Source: Alteraurantiacibacter aestuarii (GTDB lineage Bacteria > Pseudomonadota > Alphaproteobacteria > Sphingomonadales > Sphingomonadaceae). Taken from it: DNA of 64,000 nucleotides. Position 1 is the first letter of the stretch; each line of letters opens with the position of its first letter. The notes below the pieces were generated by a model that searched no databases, was not told where the DNA came from, and saw nothing but the letters and a program-made list of their open reading frames with translations. Where the stretch lies: positions 310,001 through 374,000 of the forward strand of contig NZ_WTYY01000002.1 in assembly GCF_009827405.1 (NCBI RefSeq), in the 5' to 3' direction. A program made the position numbers and the translations under genes. This document shows positions 44,602 to 54,002 of this stretch, one piece after another.

Positions 44602-45546
44602 TCAATCGGCAAACAGGTAATCTTCGGCAATCGCGGTGGCGATAGCCTGGTTGCCAACGATGAAATTGACGAGGAATTCATGCAGCCCGGTATCGAAGAT
44701 GGTGTCGATGGTCGCCGCGGCCAGCTTGTTCTTCGCCTCCTGCATCAGGGTGTTCGCCCTGCTCTCCTGACCGTGCATTTCTGCGAGAGCCTGAAGATTG
44801 TCGGACAGCGCCTCGTAACAAAAGGGGAAGCTGCGCGGGAAACGGCCATCCAGGATCAGCAGTTCGGCAATGCCGCGCGCATCCATTCTGCCGGCGTTGA
44901 GCGAGCGATGCGCGCGCCGACCGGACAGTGACCGCAGCACATTGTCCCACTGGCCCGAATCCAGCGTGGAGCCGACATAGGAATAGGACGGCAGCAGCAG
45001 GTAATATTTGACGTCGAGGATACGGGCGGTGTTGTCCGCCCGTTCAAGATAGGTGCCGGACCGCGCGAAATGATAGATGTCATTGCGATACATCGAGCCA
45101 TAGGTGGCACCGCGCACCAGAGTGGCCTCGCGCCGGATCTGCCGCAGCACTTCGCCCAGCGCAGCATCGCGCACTGGCCGGGCCATCGCGCCCTTCAGCG
45201 TCATCCATCCTTCATTCACCGCTTCCCACACTTCTGCGGTGATGGACGTTCGCGATGCGCGCGCGTTGTTGCGCGCACTTTCCACCATCTTCAGCACGCT
45301 TTCGGCGTTGTCGGCATCGCGCAGCACGAAATTGCACACCTGCGGCCCGGTATAGACATCATGCGCCGCTTCATACGCCTTGCGCAGGCCCAGCGTGACG
45401 ATGACGGAACGCCATTCATCTTCCGCCCCATCGGCCCCGCGGGTCAACGCCATGCGGGCGCCGGCCTCCAGCAGGCGGGCGGTGTTCTCCGCCCGTTCGA
45501 GATAGCGGTACATCCAGAATATGGAGCTGGCGGTCCGGCCTAACAT
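44602..45546 (-). CDS. Alpha-E domain protein (DUF403)
   Basis: A 314-residue all-helical protein with the alpha-E N-terminus LGRTASSIFWMYRYLERAEN, and the later repeat SGTYLERADNTARILDVKYY. Alpha-E proteins occur with the circularly permuted ATP-grasp and Anbu and are thought to help make a small peptide tag or conjugate. Here it lies between those two. It is 16 bases after the ATP-grasp gene. Confidence 0.92.
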   Translation of the reverse strand: MLGRTASSIFWMYRYLERAENTARLLEAGARMALTRGADGAEDEWRSVIVTLGLRKAYEAAHDVYTGPQVCNFVLRDADNAESVLKMVESARNNARASRTSITAEVWEAVNEGWMTLKGAMARPVRDAALGEVLRQIRREATLVRGATYGSMYRNDIYHFARSGTYLERADNTARILDVKYYLLLPSYSYVGSTLDSGQWDNVLRSLSGRRAHRSLNAGRMDARGIAELLILDGRFPRSFPFCYEALSDNLQALAEMHGQESRANTLMQEAKNKLAAATIDTIFDTGLHEFLVNFIVGNQAIATAIAEDYLFAD

Positions 45547-45562
45547 GTGAGTGCTCCTGCCA

Positions 45563-46993
45563 TCAGTCGTCCAGTACCCAGGTATCCTTGGTGCCGCCGC
45601 CCTGACTTGAATTGACGACCAGCGAGCCCTTCTTCAGCGCTACGCGGGTCAGGCCGCCGGGCGTGATATCCACCCCGTTGGGCGACACCAGCACGAACGG
45701 ACGCAGATCCACATGGCGCGGCGCGAGGCCGGCCTTGGTGAAGATCGGCACGGTGGACAGCGCCAGCGTCGGCTGGGCGATATAGTTTTCCGGCCTCGCC
45801 TGAAGCTTCTTGGTGAAATCCGCCAGCTCTCGCTTGGAAGAGGTCGGCCCGATCAGCATGCCATAGCCGCCGGAACCGTGAACTTCCTTCACCACCAGAT
45901 CGGCAATATTGTCCAGCACATAGGCGAGGCTGTCCGCTTCCGCGCAGCGCCAGGTCGGCACATTGGGCAGCAGCGGCTTTTCACCGGTATAAAACTCCAC
46001 GATCTCCGGCATGAAGCTGTAGATCGCCTTGTCATCGGCAACACCCGTTCCCGGCGCGTTGGCGATGGTAATCCCGCCGGAGCGATAGACATCCATGATG
46101 CCGGGCACACCAAGCATGCTGCCGGGATTGAAAGTCAGCGGATCGAGGAAATCGTCATCGACGCGGCGATAGAGCACGTCGATCGGCTTGTAGCCCGACG
46201 TGGTACGCATCTGCACGCGCCCGCCAATCACCCGCAGATCGCTCGCTTCCACCAGTTCAGCCGTCATCTGATCGGCCAGGAAGGCATGCTCGAAATAGGC
46301 CGAGTTATAGATGCCCGGCGTCAGCACCGCGATCACCGGCTTGTCCGTCGTGGCGCTGGGCGCACAGGCGGCCAGACTTTTCGCCAGTCGGCGCGGGTAA
46401 TCGGATACGCGCTGGACCGGAATGCGGGAAAACAGCTCAGGGAACATCGCAATCATCGTCTCGCGATTTTCCAGCATGTAGGACACGCCGCTGGGCGTGC
46501 GGGCATTGTCTTCGAGCACCATGAATTCATCAGGTCCGGTGCGGACCAGATCGATGCCGACGATGTGCGTGTACACGCCGCCGGGCGGATTGAAGCCGAC
46601 CATTTCGGGAAGCCATGCTTCGTTATTGCTGAACAGGCGCTGCGGCAGGCGGCCCGAACGGATGATCTCCTGCCGGTGGTAAAGATCATGCATGAAGGCG
46701 TTGAGCGCGCGCACCCGCTGTTCGATCCCGCGAGACAGGCGGCGCCATTCGCTGCCGGTCACGATGCGCGGCACCATGTCGAAGGGGATCAGGCGTTCTT
46801 CGCCATCGCCCTCTCCATAAACGTTGAAAGTAATACCGCTGCGGCGGAAGAAATTCTCGGCTTCGGCATTCTTGCGGCGCATGGCCGCGGGTTCCTGCTG
46901 GTCAAGCCAGTTCGCATAATCGCGGTATGCCGGACGGACCGTGCCGTCTGGCTCAAACATTTCGTCGAAATTCGGAACGTCTGGATTACTCAT
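45563..46993 (-). CDS. Circularly permuted type 2 ATP-grasp protein (DUF404/DUF407)
   Basis: A 476-residue protein. LEDNARTPSGVSYMLENRE and VVKEVHGSGGYGMLIGP are signatures of the circularly permuted ATP-grasp family, which joins an amine and a carboxylate. Other markers are VLTPGIYNSAYFEHAFLA and the Gly-rich end NSSQGGGTKDTWVLDD. It is the first gene of the Anbu cluster. The ATG before SNPDVPNF has AGGTG upstream and is the best fit. Confidence 0.93.
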   Translation of the reverse strand: MSNPDVPNFDEMFEPDGTVRPAYRDYANWLDQQEPAAMRRKNAEAENFFRRSGITFNVYGEGDGEERLIPFDMVPRIVTGSEWRRLSRGIEQRVRALNAFMHDLYHRQEIIRSGRLPQRLFSNNEAWLPEMVGFNPPGGVYTHIVGIDLVRTGPDEFMVLEDNARTPSGVSYMLENRETMIAMFPELFSRIPVQRVSDYPRRLAKSLAACAPSATTDKPVIAVLTPGIYNSAYFEHAFLADQMTAELVEASDLRVIGGRVQMRTTSGYKPIDVLYRRVDDDFLDPLTFNPGSMLGVPGIMDVYRSGGITIANAPGTGVADDKAIYSFMPEIVEFYTGEKPLLPNVPTWRCAEADSLAYVLDNIADLVVKEVHGSGGYGMLIGPTSSKRELADFTKKLQARPENYIAQPTLALSTVPIFTKAGLAPRHVDLRPFVLVSPNGVDITPGGLTRVALKKGSLVVNSSQGGGTKDTWVLDD

Positions 46994-47071
46994 AAACACC
47001 TTTTGCCGCACTGCAACACTACACGTTTAAATGCTTGCGCCAAGCGCCGTCTTGAAAAAATGCCGTCAGGA

Positions 47072-47866
47072 TCAGGCGGCATCGAGTTCCTCGGCAACAG
47101 CCAGGATGGCCTCTGCCGAATTGGAGAAGCCCATGTGCGTACAGCGCAAGGCGCGGGTCCGGTCTCGCTCTCCGGCACAGCCGCATGCGCTGCGCGCTGC
47201 AACCACCCCGTCTCGCGGGCTCCAGAAAGCCACCGTCTCCACCGGGGGCTTGGCGGCGATATTTGCCGCGACCGGCGGACTCTCTACCGAATGGCCGGTA
47301 ATCAGCTGGTAGATGCGCCAGACATTGTTGGAATAGGGCGTGTGGCTGAACGGCGCGCCCATCGTCACCACCTTGGCCACATGCTGCGGATGGCGCTTGG
47401 CAATCTCCCGCGCGAAAATTCCGCCAAGGCTCCAGCCCACCAGAACCACCTTCTGGCCATAGCGATCATGCACATCGCACACCCGGCGGGAGAGGATTTC
47501 GAAATTCTCCTCCGTCGGGCCGAAGTTGAAACCCATGCCCCAGCGCTTCACCACATGACCGGCAGCTTCCAGCTGGCGCGCCATATAGCGCATGCGCAAC
47601 GGGTGGGTGGCAAAGCCGGGCAGAAGGATCACGATTTTGCGCTGGCTGGCCACGGGAACCTGCAAAGGCGCGCGCAAGTGGCGCAGCACCGGCTCAACAA
47701 AGGCCGTACTCTCCCCCAGCATCAGCACGCGGGAGGGGTGCGCGGCATTGTGCGGCGGCTGCTGGCGCAACAGTTCGACCCGGCGCGAGACCGCATGGGC
47801 GAGCATCCCCGCCCTTTCGGACAGGCCCTGTGCAACAGGAAAATGTTTCAGTTTTGCGGCGCCCAT
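47072..47866 (-). CDS. Alpha/beta hydrolase upstream of the Anbu cluster
   Basis: A 264-residue hydrolase. VVLVGWSLGGIFAREIAKRH has the nucleophile motif GWSLG, VILLPGFATHPLRMRYMARQ the oxyanion region, and CTHMGFSNSAEAI the likely His. It resembles an esterase or PGAP1-like triacylglycerol lipase. AAGGA precedes the ATG. It is on the same strand as the Anbu cluster, 78 bases upstream, so it could be part of the same transcript. The substrate is unknown. Confidence 0.85.
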   Translation of the reverse strand: MGAAKLKHFPVAQGLSERAGMLAHAVSRRVELLRQQPPHNAAHPSRVLMLGESTAFVEPVLRHLRAPLQVPVASQRKIVILLPGFATHPLRMRYMARQLEAAGHVVKRWGMGFNFGPTEENFEILSRRVCDVHDRYGQKVVLVGWSLGGIFAREIAKRHPQHVAKVVTMGAPFSHTPYSNNVWRIYQLITGHSVESPPVAANIAAKPPVETVAFWSPRDGVVAARSACGCAGERDRTRALRCTHMGFSNSAEAILAVAEELDAA

Positions 47867-47937
47867 AGCTTCCTTGTAACACAACTGACTTGTTGGGCCA
47901 GCAATGGTTGAAGCCGGACATATTTCCGCAACAGGCG

Positions 47938-48471
47938 TCAGCAATCGCCGACGCGCTGATTCTCGACGACGAACTGCATTTCCAGCAGCCCGCCCGGAAT
48001 GGCTGGCCCGCGTTGTTCAATGTCGAGCTGCATGCGCGAGCTTTCGGCGCTGCCCGTGCCCGTCATCTCCACCGTGCTGGAACTGCCGCCGGCGCCGGGA
48101 CATTGCAATCTGGCGTGCAGGCGCGTGGCCCCGGCATCGAAACTCTCCACCGCGCAATCACCCTCCTGGATGTCGCGCAGCAGGGCCACAAAGCCCTCGT
48201 CGGCATCGGCGCCGGTCAGGCAGATCGTGCCTTCCTGCGGTTCCAGCACGTCCATCATCGTACGCATGCGCTGCGCTTCCTGCGGACTGGCGGAAGGCAG
48301 GTCAAACGACGTGAGCCGGGAGGTGGTGCGATAGAGGCCGGGCAGCGGCTTCACCATGTTGCCCGCGCTGGCGAGCATATCCTCCTGACTGGGCGGTTCG
48401 CTGGAACAGCCCGCCAGCACCTGACCGGTCAATAACAGGACAAGGGCCGCAGCCCTGCGGGTCAGGAACAT
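47938..48471 (-). CDS. DUF3617 lipoprotein (second copy)
   Basis: A 177-residue lipoprotein (lipobox VLAGC) with a DUF3617 domain: LPGLYRTTSRLTSFDLP, GTICLTGADADEGFVALL, and a late CxVESF and C-terminal VVENQRVGDC. Conserved cysteines suggest disulfides. It overlaps the preceding paralogue by ten bases and probably arose by tandem duplication. Function unknown. Confidence 0.82.
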   Translation of the reverse strand: MFLTRRAAALVLLLTGQVLAGCSSEPPSQEDMLASAGNMVKPLPGLYRTTSRLTSFDLPSASPQEAQRMRTMMDVLEPQEGTICLTGADADEGFVALLRDIQEGDCAVESFDAGATRLHARLQCPGAGGSSSTVEMTGTGSAESSRMQLDIEQRGPAIPGGLLEMQFVVENQRVGDC

Positions 48472-48995
48472 TCTCCGATCCGCTCGGAAACCACGCGCAT
48501 GCGGATGGTACCCGGACCCATGCCGGGCATGTCAGCCGAAAAGCTCATCACCATGTCCGCGCCATTGCCATCCATCGTTCCGGTCAGGCTGACATCGCCG
48601 GTAATGCCCTGGCCCGTGGGACAGTTCATCGCCGCGTCGATGGTGCCGCCGGACATGTCAAAACGCTCCACGTTGCAGTCGCTCTCGGCCATGTTGGCCA
48701 GCATCTGCTCACGCGAACTGGCCGCGTCTTCCGCGGTCAGGCAATAGGTCGTCTCTTCCGCCGCGCCCTCGGCAAAGGCGGAACGCATCATGCCCGCCAT
48801 TTCCTCCGGCATTCCGGGCACGTCGAGTTCCAGCAGTTCCTGGGTGGAGCGGTACTGGCCCGGCTGCGGCGTTTCGGCATCGGCCAGCTGGCTGGCCATT
48901 TCGTCCGCGGTGACATCATCGCCATCGGCATCGCCGCCACAGGCAGTCAGGGCAAGGGCCGCGGCCAGCGGCAGGACATACAAGGATTTGCGCAT
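48462..48995 (-). CDS. DUF3617 lipoprotein (first copy)
   Basis: A 177-residue lipoprotein (lipobox ALTAC) with the same layout as its neighbour: QPGQYRSTQELLELDVPG, TTYCLTAEDAASSREQML, DCNVERFDMSGGT, and the end RVVSERIGEC. GGGGGA precedes the ATG. It is divergent from uvrB. The pair of DUF3617 proteins may act together in the periplasm, but no function is known. Confidence 0.84.
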   Translation of the reverse strand: MRKSLYVLPLAAALALTACGGDADGDDVTADEMASQLADAETPQPGQYRSTQELLELDVPGMPEEMAGMMRSAFAEGAAEETTYCLTAEDAASSREQMLANMAESDCNVERFDMSGGTIDAAMNCPTGQGITGDVSLTGTMDGNGADMVMSFSADMPGMGPGTIRMRVVSERIGECS

Positions 48996-49066
48996 TGGAA
49001 TTCCCCCAAGGATAGCGGGCAGGGAATCCCTCCCCGCCAATATACCGGCAAACTAACAAGCCTGAT

Positions 49067-49112
49067 GCCATATGCCAATCAGCCAATGAGCCAATACGCC
49101 GATTGCCAATGA
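49067..49112. repeat. Tandem GCCAAT octamers upstream of uvrB
   Basis: GCCAAT occurs at 49074, 49082, 49090 and 49105, with a variant GCCGAT at 49098 and GCCATA at 49067, so the spacing is seven or eight bases throughout. The block lies in the 149-bp gap between a DUF3617 gene and uvrB. It could be a slipped simple repeat or a cluster of protein sites. Confidence 0.7.
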
Positions 49113-49144
49113 GATTGCGCGTTGGCGCGCTCTTCCCCATATGA

Positions 49145-51337
49145 ATGCACATGGCCGAACTCGTAATCCGCCGCGGACTGGAAGAGCCTGATACGTCAGC
49201 CTCCTTCACCCCGCATAAACCGCAGCGCCCGGAAAAATCGCTTCCGGGCAAGGCGTTCAAGCTCGTCTCCGATTATGAGGCGGCGGGCGATCAGCCAACC
49301 GCCATTGCCGATCTGGTGGCGGCGGCGAAGGAAGGCGAGCAGACGCAGGTGCTGCTGGGCGTTACCGGCAGCGGCAAGACCTTCACCATGGCCAGGATGA
49401 TCGAGGAATTGCAGCGCCCCGCACTGGTGCTGGCGCCCAACAAGATCCTGGCCGCGCAGCTGTATGGTGAGTTCAAGAGCTTCTTCCCTGAAAACGCGGT
49501 GGAATATTTCGTCTCCTATTACGATTACTACCAGCCCGAAGCCTATGTCCCGCGCTCCGACACTTACATCGAGAAAGAGTCGAGCGTGAACGAGGCAATC
49601 GACCGGATGCGCCATTCGGCTACCCGCTCGCTGCTCGAACGGGACGACGTGCTGATCGTGGCCTCTGTATCGTGCATCTACGGCATCGGTTCGGTCGAGA
49701 CCTATTCGGCCATGATCTTCGACATCAAGCGGGGCGAAACGGCCGACCAGCGCGAACTGATCCGCAAGCTGGTTTCGCTGCAATACAAGCGCAATGACGC
49801 CGCCTTCACCCGCGGCACTTTCCGCGTGCGGGGTGACAATCTGGAACTCTATCCCAGCCATCTGGAAGACACCGCCTGGCGGATCAGCTTCTTTGGTGAC
49901 GAGATCGAGGAGATCAGCGAATTCGATCCCCTGACAGGAACCAGGGGCACGGCGCTGGATGCGGTGCGCGTCTATGCCAATTCGCACTATGTCACGCCCG
50001 GCCCGACCATGAAGCAGGCGACGCAGGCAATCCGCTTCGAACTGGAGGAGCGGCTGAAGGAGCTGGAGGCGGAGGGCAAGCTGCTGGAACACCAGCGGCT
50101 GGAACAACGCACCAACTTCGACCTGGAGATGATCGCCGCCACCGGCAGCTGCAACGGGATCGAGAATTACAGCCGCTTCCTGACCGGGCGCCTGCCGGGC
50201 GAGCCGCCGCCCACCTTGTTCGAATATCTGCCCGAAAACGCGCTGCTGTTCGTGGATGAAAGCCACCAGACGGTGCCGCAGATCGGCGCCATGTCCAAGG
50301 GCGATCACCGGCGCAAGATCACGCTGGCCGAATATGGCTTTCGTCTGCCCAGCTGCATCGACAACCGCCCGCTGCGCTTCAACGAATGGGATGCGATGCG
50401 CCCGCAGACCGTGGCCGTTTCCGCCACTCCCGGCACGTGGGAGCTGGAGCAGACCGGCGGCGTGTTTGCCGAACAGGTGATCCGCCCCACCGGCCTGATC
50501 GATCCGCCGGTGGAAATCCGCCCGGTGGAAGATCAGGTGCAGGATTGCATCGAGCAATGTCGCCAGGTGGCGCAGAACGGCTATCGCACGCTGGTTACCA
50601 CGCTGACCAAGCGCATGGCCGAGGACCTGACCGAGTTCATGCACGAAGCGGGGCTGCGCGTGCGCTACATGCATTCCGATGTCGAGACGCTGGAGAGGAT
50701 CGAGCTGATCCGCGACCTGCGGCTGGGCGTGTATGACGTGCTGGTGGGCATCAACCTGCTGCGCGAAGGGCTGGACATTCCCGAATGCGGGCTGGTGTGC
50801 ATTCTGGACGCGGACAAGGAAGGCTTCCTGCGCAGCGAAACCTCGCTGATCCAGACCATCGGCCGCGCCGCGCGCAACGTGGATGGCAAGGTGATCCTGT
50901 ATGCAGACCGGATCACCGGCAGCATGGAACGCGCCATGGCGGAGACCGATCGGCGGCGCGAGAAGCAGCGCGAATATAACGAAGCGCACGGCATCACCCC
51001 CACCACCATCAAGCGCGGCATTCAGGATATCGTGGCGCACACCGCCAGCCGTGACAGCGTGCTGGTGGAGATCGAGGACGATGCGGTCAACAACCTCGTC
51101 GGCCACAATCTGCGCAGCTATATCGAGGATCTGGAAAAGCGCATGCGCAATGCCGCCGCCGATCTGGAGTTCGAGGAAGCAGGCCGCCTGCGCGACGAAA
51201 TCCGCCGGCTGGAAGCAGGCGAACTGGGCATTCCCGATGGCGACAAGAAGGCGCCGATGGTCGGGCGATCCAACGAAGGCAAACCCGGCACGCGCAAGAT
51301 GCGCTACGGCAAGACGCAGAGGAAATTCGGCAAGTGA
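49145..51337 (+). CDS. uvrB: Excinuclease ABC subunit B
   Basis: A 730-residue UvrB. Walker A is [16 protein letters not shown], and the damage-binding beta-hairpin contains [20 protein letters not shown]. The DEAD-like box is [14 protein letters not shown], and the C-terminal UVR domain ends in [17 protein letters not shown], which binds UvrC. It is about 55 residues longer than the E. coli form, mainly at the two ends. No SOS-type box (GTTC-N7-GTTC) is seen upstream. Its stop overlaps the next gene as GTGA. Confidence 0.97.
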   Translation: MHMAELVIRRGLEEPDTSASFTPHKPQRPEKSLPGKAFKLVSDYEAAGDQPTAIADLVAAAKEGEQTQVLLGVTGSGKTFTMARMIEELQRPALVLAPNKILAAQLYGEFKSFFPENAVEYFVSYYDYYQPEAYVPRSDTYIEKESSVNEAIDRMRHSATRSLLERDDVLIVASVSCIYGIGSVETYSAMIFDIKRGETADQRELIRKLVSLQYKRNDAAFTRGTFRVRGDNLELYPSHLEDTAWRISFFGDEIEEISEFDPLTGTRGTALDAVRVYANSHYVTPGPTMKQATQAIRFELEERLKELEAEGKLLEHQRLEQRTNFDLEMIAATGSCNGIENYSRFLTGRLPGEPPPTLFEYLPENALLFVDESHQTVPQIGAMSKGDHRRKITLAEYGFRLPSCIDNRPLRFNEWDAMRPQTVAVSATPGTWELEQTGGVFAEQVIRPTGLIDPPVEIRPVEDQVQDCIEQCRQVAQNGYRTLVTTLTKRMAEDLTEFMHEAGLRVRYMHSDVETLERIELIRDLRLGVYDVLVGINLLREGLDIPECGLVCILDADKEGFLRSETSLIQTIGRAARNVDGKVILYADRITGSMERAMAETDRRREKQREYNEAHGITPTTIKRGIQDIVAHTASRDSVLVEIEDDAVNNLVGHNLRSYIEDLEKRMRNAAADLEFEEAGRLRDEIRRLEAGELGIPDGDKKAPMVGRSNEGKPGTRKMRYGKTQRKFGK

Positions 51338-51915
51338 GACTGCTGATCGCGGCGATCTGTATCCTGCCGCTTGCCGCCTGCGACAGGCCGGAGCCTGCGC
51401 CGGTGCAGCGCATTGCGCTGGCCAATGTGCGGACCAGCTCTCCGCAGGTGATGCTGGAATCGCCGGACACGTCGACTGCCGCATGGGTGGTCAATCAAAG
51501 CGGGCAGGCGATCCATTTTGGCGAGGCAGACCAGGATCCGCTGATCACACTGGATTGCCGCCTGCAGCAAAGCCCGCCGCAGCTGGCGATCATCCGTCAT
51601 GCACCTGCCCGGCCCGGCCTTTCCGCGCTGTTTCCGGTGATCGGCAATGGCATGCGCTCGCGCTTTCTGGTCGATGCCAAATTGACCGATGGCGAGTGGC
51701 GCTGGGAAGCGACATTGCCCGCCGATGATCCGCAGCTGGACGTGTTCACCGGCCCGCGCGACATCACCGCCACCCTGCCCGGTGGCGGGATGCTGGAAAT
51801 CGCGGGCAGCCGCATTCCGGGAGAATTCGTGACCTGGTGCCGCGCAGGCGGACAGGTGATGCAGGCGCAGGATGACGAGCAGGCGCAGGCCTCTACCGAA
51901 GAGGCTGCCGAGTAG
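51334..51915 (+). CDS. Putative lipoprotein coupled to uvrB
   Basis: A 193-residue protein with a short signal peptide and lipobox (LPLAAC). The rest is a single beta-rich domain with no family that I recognise; two cysteines (LDCRL and WCRAG) could form a disulfide. GTG overlaps the uvrB stop, so the two are translated together. A link to DNA repair is not implied; envelope lipoproteins often trail other genes in this region. Confidence 0.7.
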   Translation: MRLLIAAICILPLAACDRPEPAPVQRIALANVRTSSPQVMLESPDTSTAAWVVNQSGQAIHFGEADQDPLITLDCRLQQSPPQLAIIRHAPARPGLSALFPVIGNGMRSRFLVDAKLTDGEWRWEATLPADDPQLDVFTGPRDITATLPGGGMLEIAGSRIPGEFVTWCRAGGQVMQAQDDEQAQASTEEAAE

Positions 51916-51919
51916 CCGG

Positions 51920-53959
51920 TCAGCCAGCCTCGGCCAGTTCCACCAGCATGTCTGGCGTCAGCAATTGCGGCAGCTGTTGGGGCGGCCCATTGACCGGATA
52001 CCACAGGTAGAGCGGCACACCGGCAGCGCCCTGCTCGGTCAGGAAGCGGGTGATCGCCTCATCGCGCACGGTCCAGTCGCCGCGCATGGTGACCACGCCC
52101 GCCGCTTCGAACGCGTCGCGCACCTCGTCGCGCTCTATCGCCACGCCCTCGTTCACCTTGCAGGTCAGGCACCAGTCGGCGGTGAACCACAGGAACACCG
52201 GCTGGCCCGATGCGCGCGCTTCGGCGAGGGCCGCCTCGCTGTAATTGATCGGTGAATGAATCGATTCTGCCTGTCCCGCAGTGGCAGGCGTAAAGCTTGC
52301 CGGCAGGGCAAAGGCGCCAAACAGGGCAAAGGGCGCGGCTATCAGGCCAAAGGCGGGCCACGCCAGCTTGCCCGCACGCTGCAATCTGCCGGTCACCATC
52401 AGCGCGATCACCAGTCCCACTGTCATCACCAGCGCCACCAGCGCAAAGCCCTGCCCGCCCAGTCGCGTGGCCAGCCAGATCAGCGCCAGCGCGGTCAGCC
52501 CCATCGGGATCGCCATCGCCTTGCGGAAACGGTCCATCCACGGTCCCGGCCTTGGCAGGCGGTTCCTCAGCGCCGGGACGAAGCCGAGCAGCAGGAACGG
52601 CAGCGCCAGACCAAGGCCCAGCGCGGCAAACAGCAGCAGCGCCTGCGCGGTCGGCAGCAGCAGTGCCGCACCCAGCGCCGCCGCCATGAATGGCCCGGTG
52701 CAAGGTGTCGCCACGAAAGCGGCCAGCAGGCCGGTGGCAAAGGAGGAGCCCGGCCCGCCTGTGCGCGTTACGGAGAGTGAGGGCAGTTCGAACAGGCCCG
52801 CGAAATTCGCCGTGATCAGCACCGCCAGCACCAGCAGCGCGACGACCACGCCGGGTTCCTGCAACTGAAATGCCCAGCCGATCTGTTCCCCGCCCGCCCG
52901 CAGCGCCAGCAGCAGGCCGCCCAGCGCAAGGCAGGCCAGCACCACACCGGCGCTATAGGCCAGCGCCTCGCGCCGCGCGCCCGCCGCGCTCTCGCCGGCG
53001 CGGGCAAGCGTCATCGCCTTCAGGCTCAGGATCGGGAACACGCAGGGCATCAGGTTGAGGATCAGCCCGCCTGCCAGCGCGGCAAGGATCAGCCATGCCA
53101 GAGAGGTGGGCTGTTCGGTCCCGTCCAGCGCTTCTCCGCCGGTAGACACCTCACCCGGCTCCGCCTCGAACCGCAGGCCGTCACGCGCGCCGCCCAGCGC
53201 GATGATACCGCTTACCGCCTGAGCCTCATGCCGCAGGCCGCCGCGCGGAATTTCCACGATCAGCGCATCGCCATCGCGGTAGAAACGCTGCGGCGCGTTG
53301 TAATCGACCAGTTGCTCCTGCGCGATGAACACATGCGGGCTGGCAATTTCCATCGCCGCCGGAAGGGGGATCGACAGGCGCAGTGCCTCGGCGGTGAATT
53401 GCAGGCTGGCCTTGCGGTCCAGCAGCGGCGCGATGGCCGCGCGCCAGCTATCGAAGCGCGGGTGGACCTCTACACCCTCACCAACGGATATCGCGGTGGA
53501 AAGCGTGGCCTGCTGCGGCACGCACAGGCTCTCGCTGCACGTCAGCCAGCGCGCGAACACGGTGACCCGATAGGCGCCCGGCGCGGTTCCGTCCGGCACC
53601 GCCAGCGGCACCAGCACGGCGTGCTCGCCTTCGAAGATGTGGTTCATGATCCCCTGGATCACATAGGTCTGGGGCACCGGATATTGCGTCTCACCCACGC
53701 TCCAGCCTGCGGGCAGCTGCCATTCCAGCACCATGCCCTGCCCCGCGTCGCCGGGATTGCGCCAATAGCCGTGCCAGCCCTCATTGGGCAGGAACACCAG
53801 CGCCAGATCGCCCGATGCGCCCGGTGCGATGGCGCGTTCGGCCACCAGCCGCGCGCTGCCGCGGTCCATCATGTCCGGCGGATTGCCCTGCGCCCACGCG
53901 GCGTTGGGAAGCGCGAGGCTGAGCGCCACTGCCACCAGCAGATACCGGAAAAGGTCCAT
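51920..53959 (-). CDS. Thiol:disulfide interchange protein DsbD/ScsB type
   Basis: A 679-residue reductase in three parts: a signal peptide and periplasmic alpha-type domain (WLTCSESLCVPQQ, with a CxxxxC), a membrane part with the redox cysteines in LNLMPCVFPILSLKAM and FVATPCTGPFMAAALG, and a C-terminal thioredoxin domain with FTADWCLTCKVNE. It carries electrons from cytoplasmic thioredoxin to periplasmic partners. The start at MDLFRYLL is chosen because it gives the signal peptide; an ATG five codons upstream is also possible. It is divergent from the UbiH-type gene. Confidence 0.92.
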   Translation of the reverse strand: MDLFRYLLVAVALSLALPNAAWAQGNPPDMMDRGSARLVAERAIAPGASGDLALVFLPNEGWHGYWRNPGDAGQGMVLEWQLPAGWSVGETQYPVPQTYVIQGIMNHIFEGEHAVLVPLAVPDGTAPGAYRVTVFARWLTCSESLCVPQQATLSTAISVGEGVEVHPRFDSWRAAIAPLLDRKASLQFTAEALRLSIPLPAAMEIASPHVFIAQEQLVDYNAPQRFYRDGDALIVEIPRGGLRHEAQAVSGIIALGGARDGLRFEAEPGEVSTGGEALDGTEQPTSLAWLILAALAGGLILNLMPCVFPILSLKAMTLARAGESAAGARREALAYSAGVVLACLALGGLLLALRAGGEQIGWAFQLQEPGVVVALLVLAVLITANFAGLFELPSLSVTRTGGPGSSFATGLLAAFVATPCTGPFMAAALGAALLLPTAQALLLFAALGLGLALPFLLLGFVPALRNRLPRPGPWMDRFRKAMAIPMGLTALALIWLATRLGGQGFALVALVMTVGLVIALMVTGRLQRAGKLAWPAFGLIAAPFALFGAFALPASFTPATAGQAESIHSPINYSEAALAEARASGQPVFLWFTADWCLTCKVNEGVAIERDEVRDAFEAAGVVTMRGDWTVRDEAITRFLTEQGAAGVPLYLWYPVNGPPQQLPQLLTPDMLVELAEAG

Positions 53960-54002
53960 GAGACTTGCGCGCATCGTGGGAGACGATCTAGGAGCAGCAG
54001 CC

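Noticed and set aside
49020-49144. SOS (LexA) box before uvrB
   Set aside because: No GTTC-N7-GTTC pattern typical of alphaproteobacterial LexA sites is present in this gap.
49196-51484. Long open frame of 762 codons on the minus strand across uvrB
   Set aside because: It is the mirror of a highly conserved uvrB frame in GC-rich DNA; the translation has no domain and is rich in His, Ala and Gln, typical of antisense frames here.
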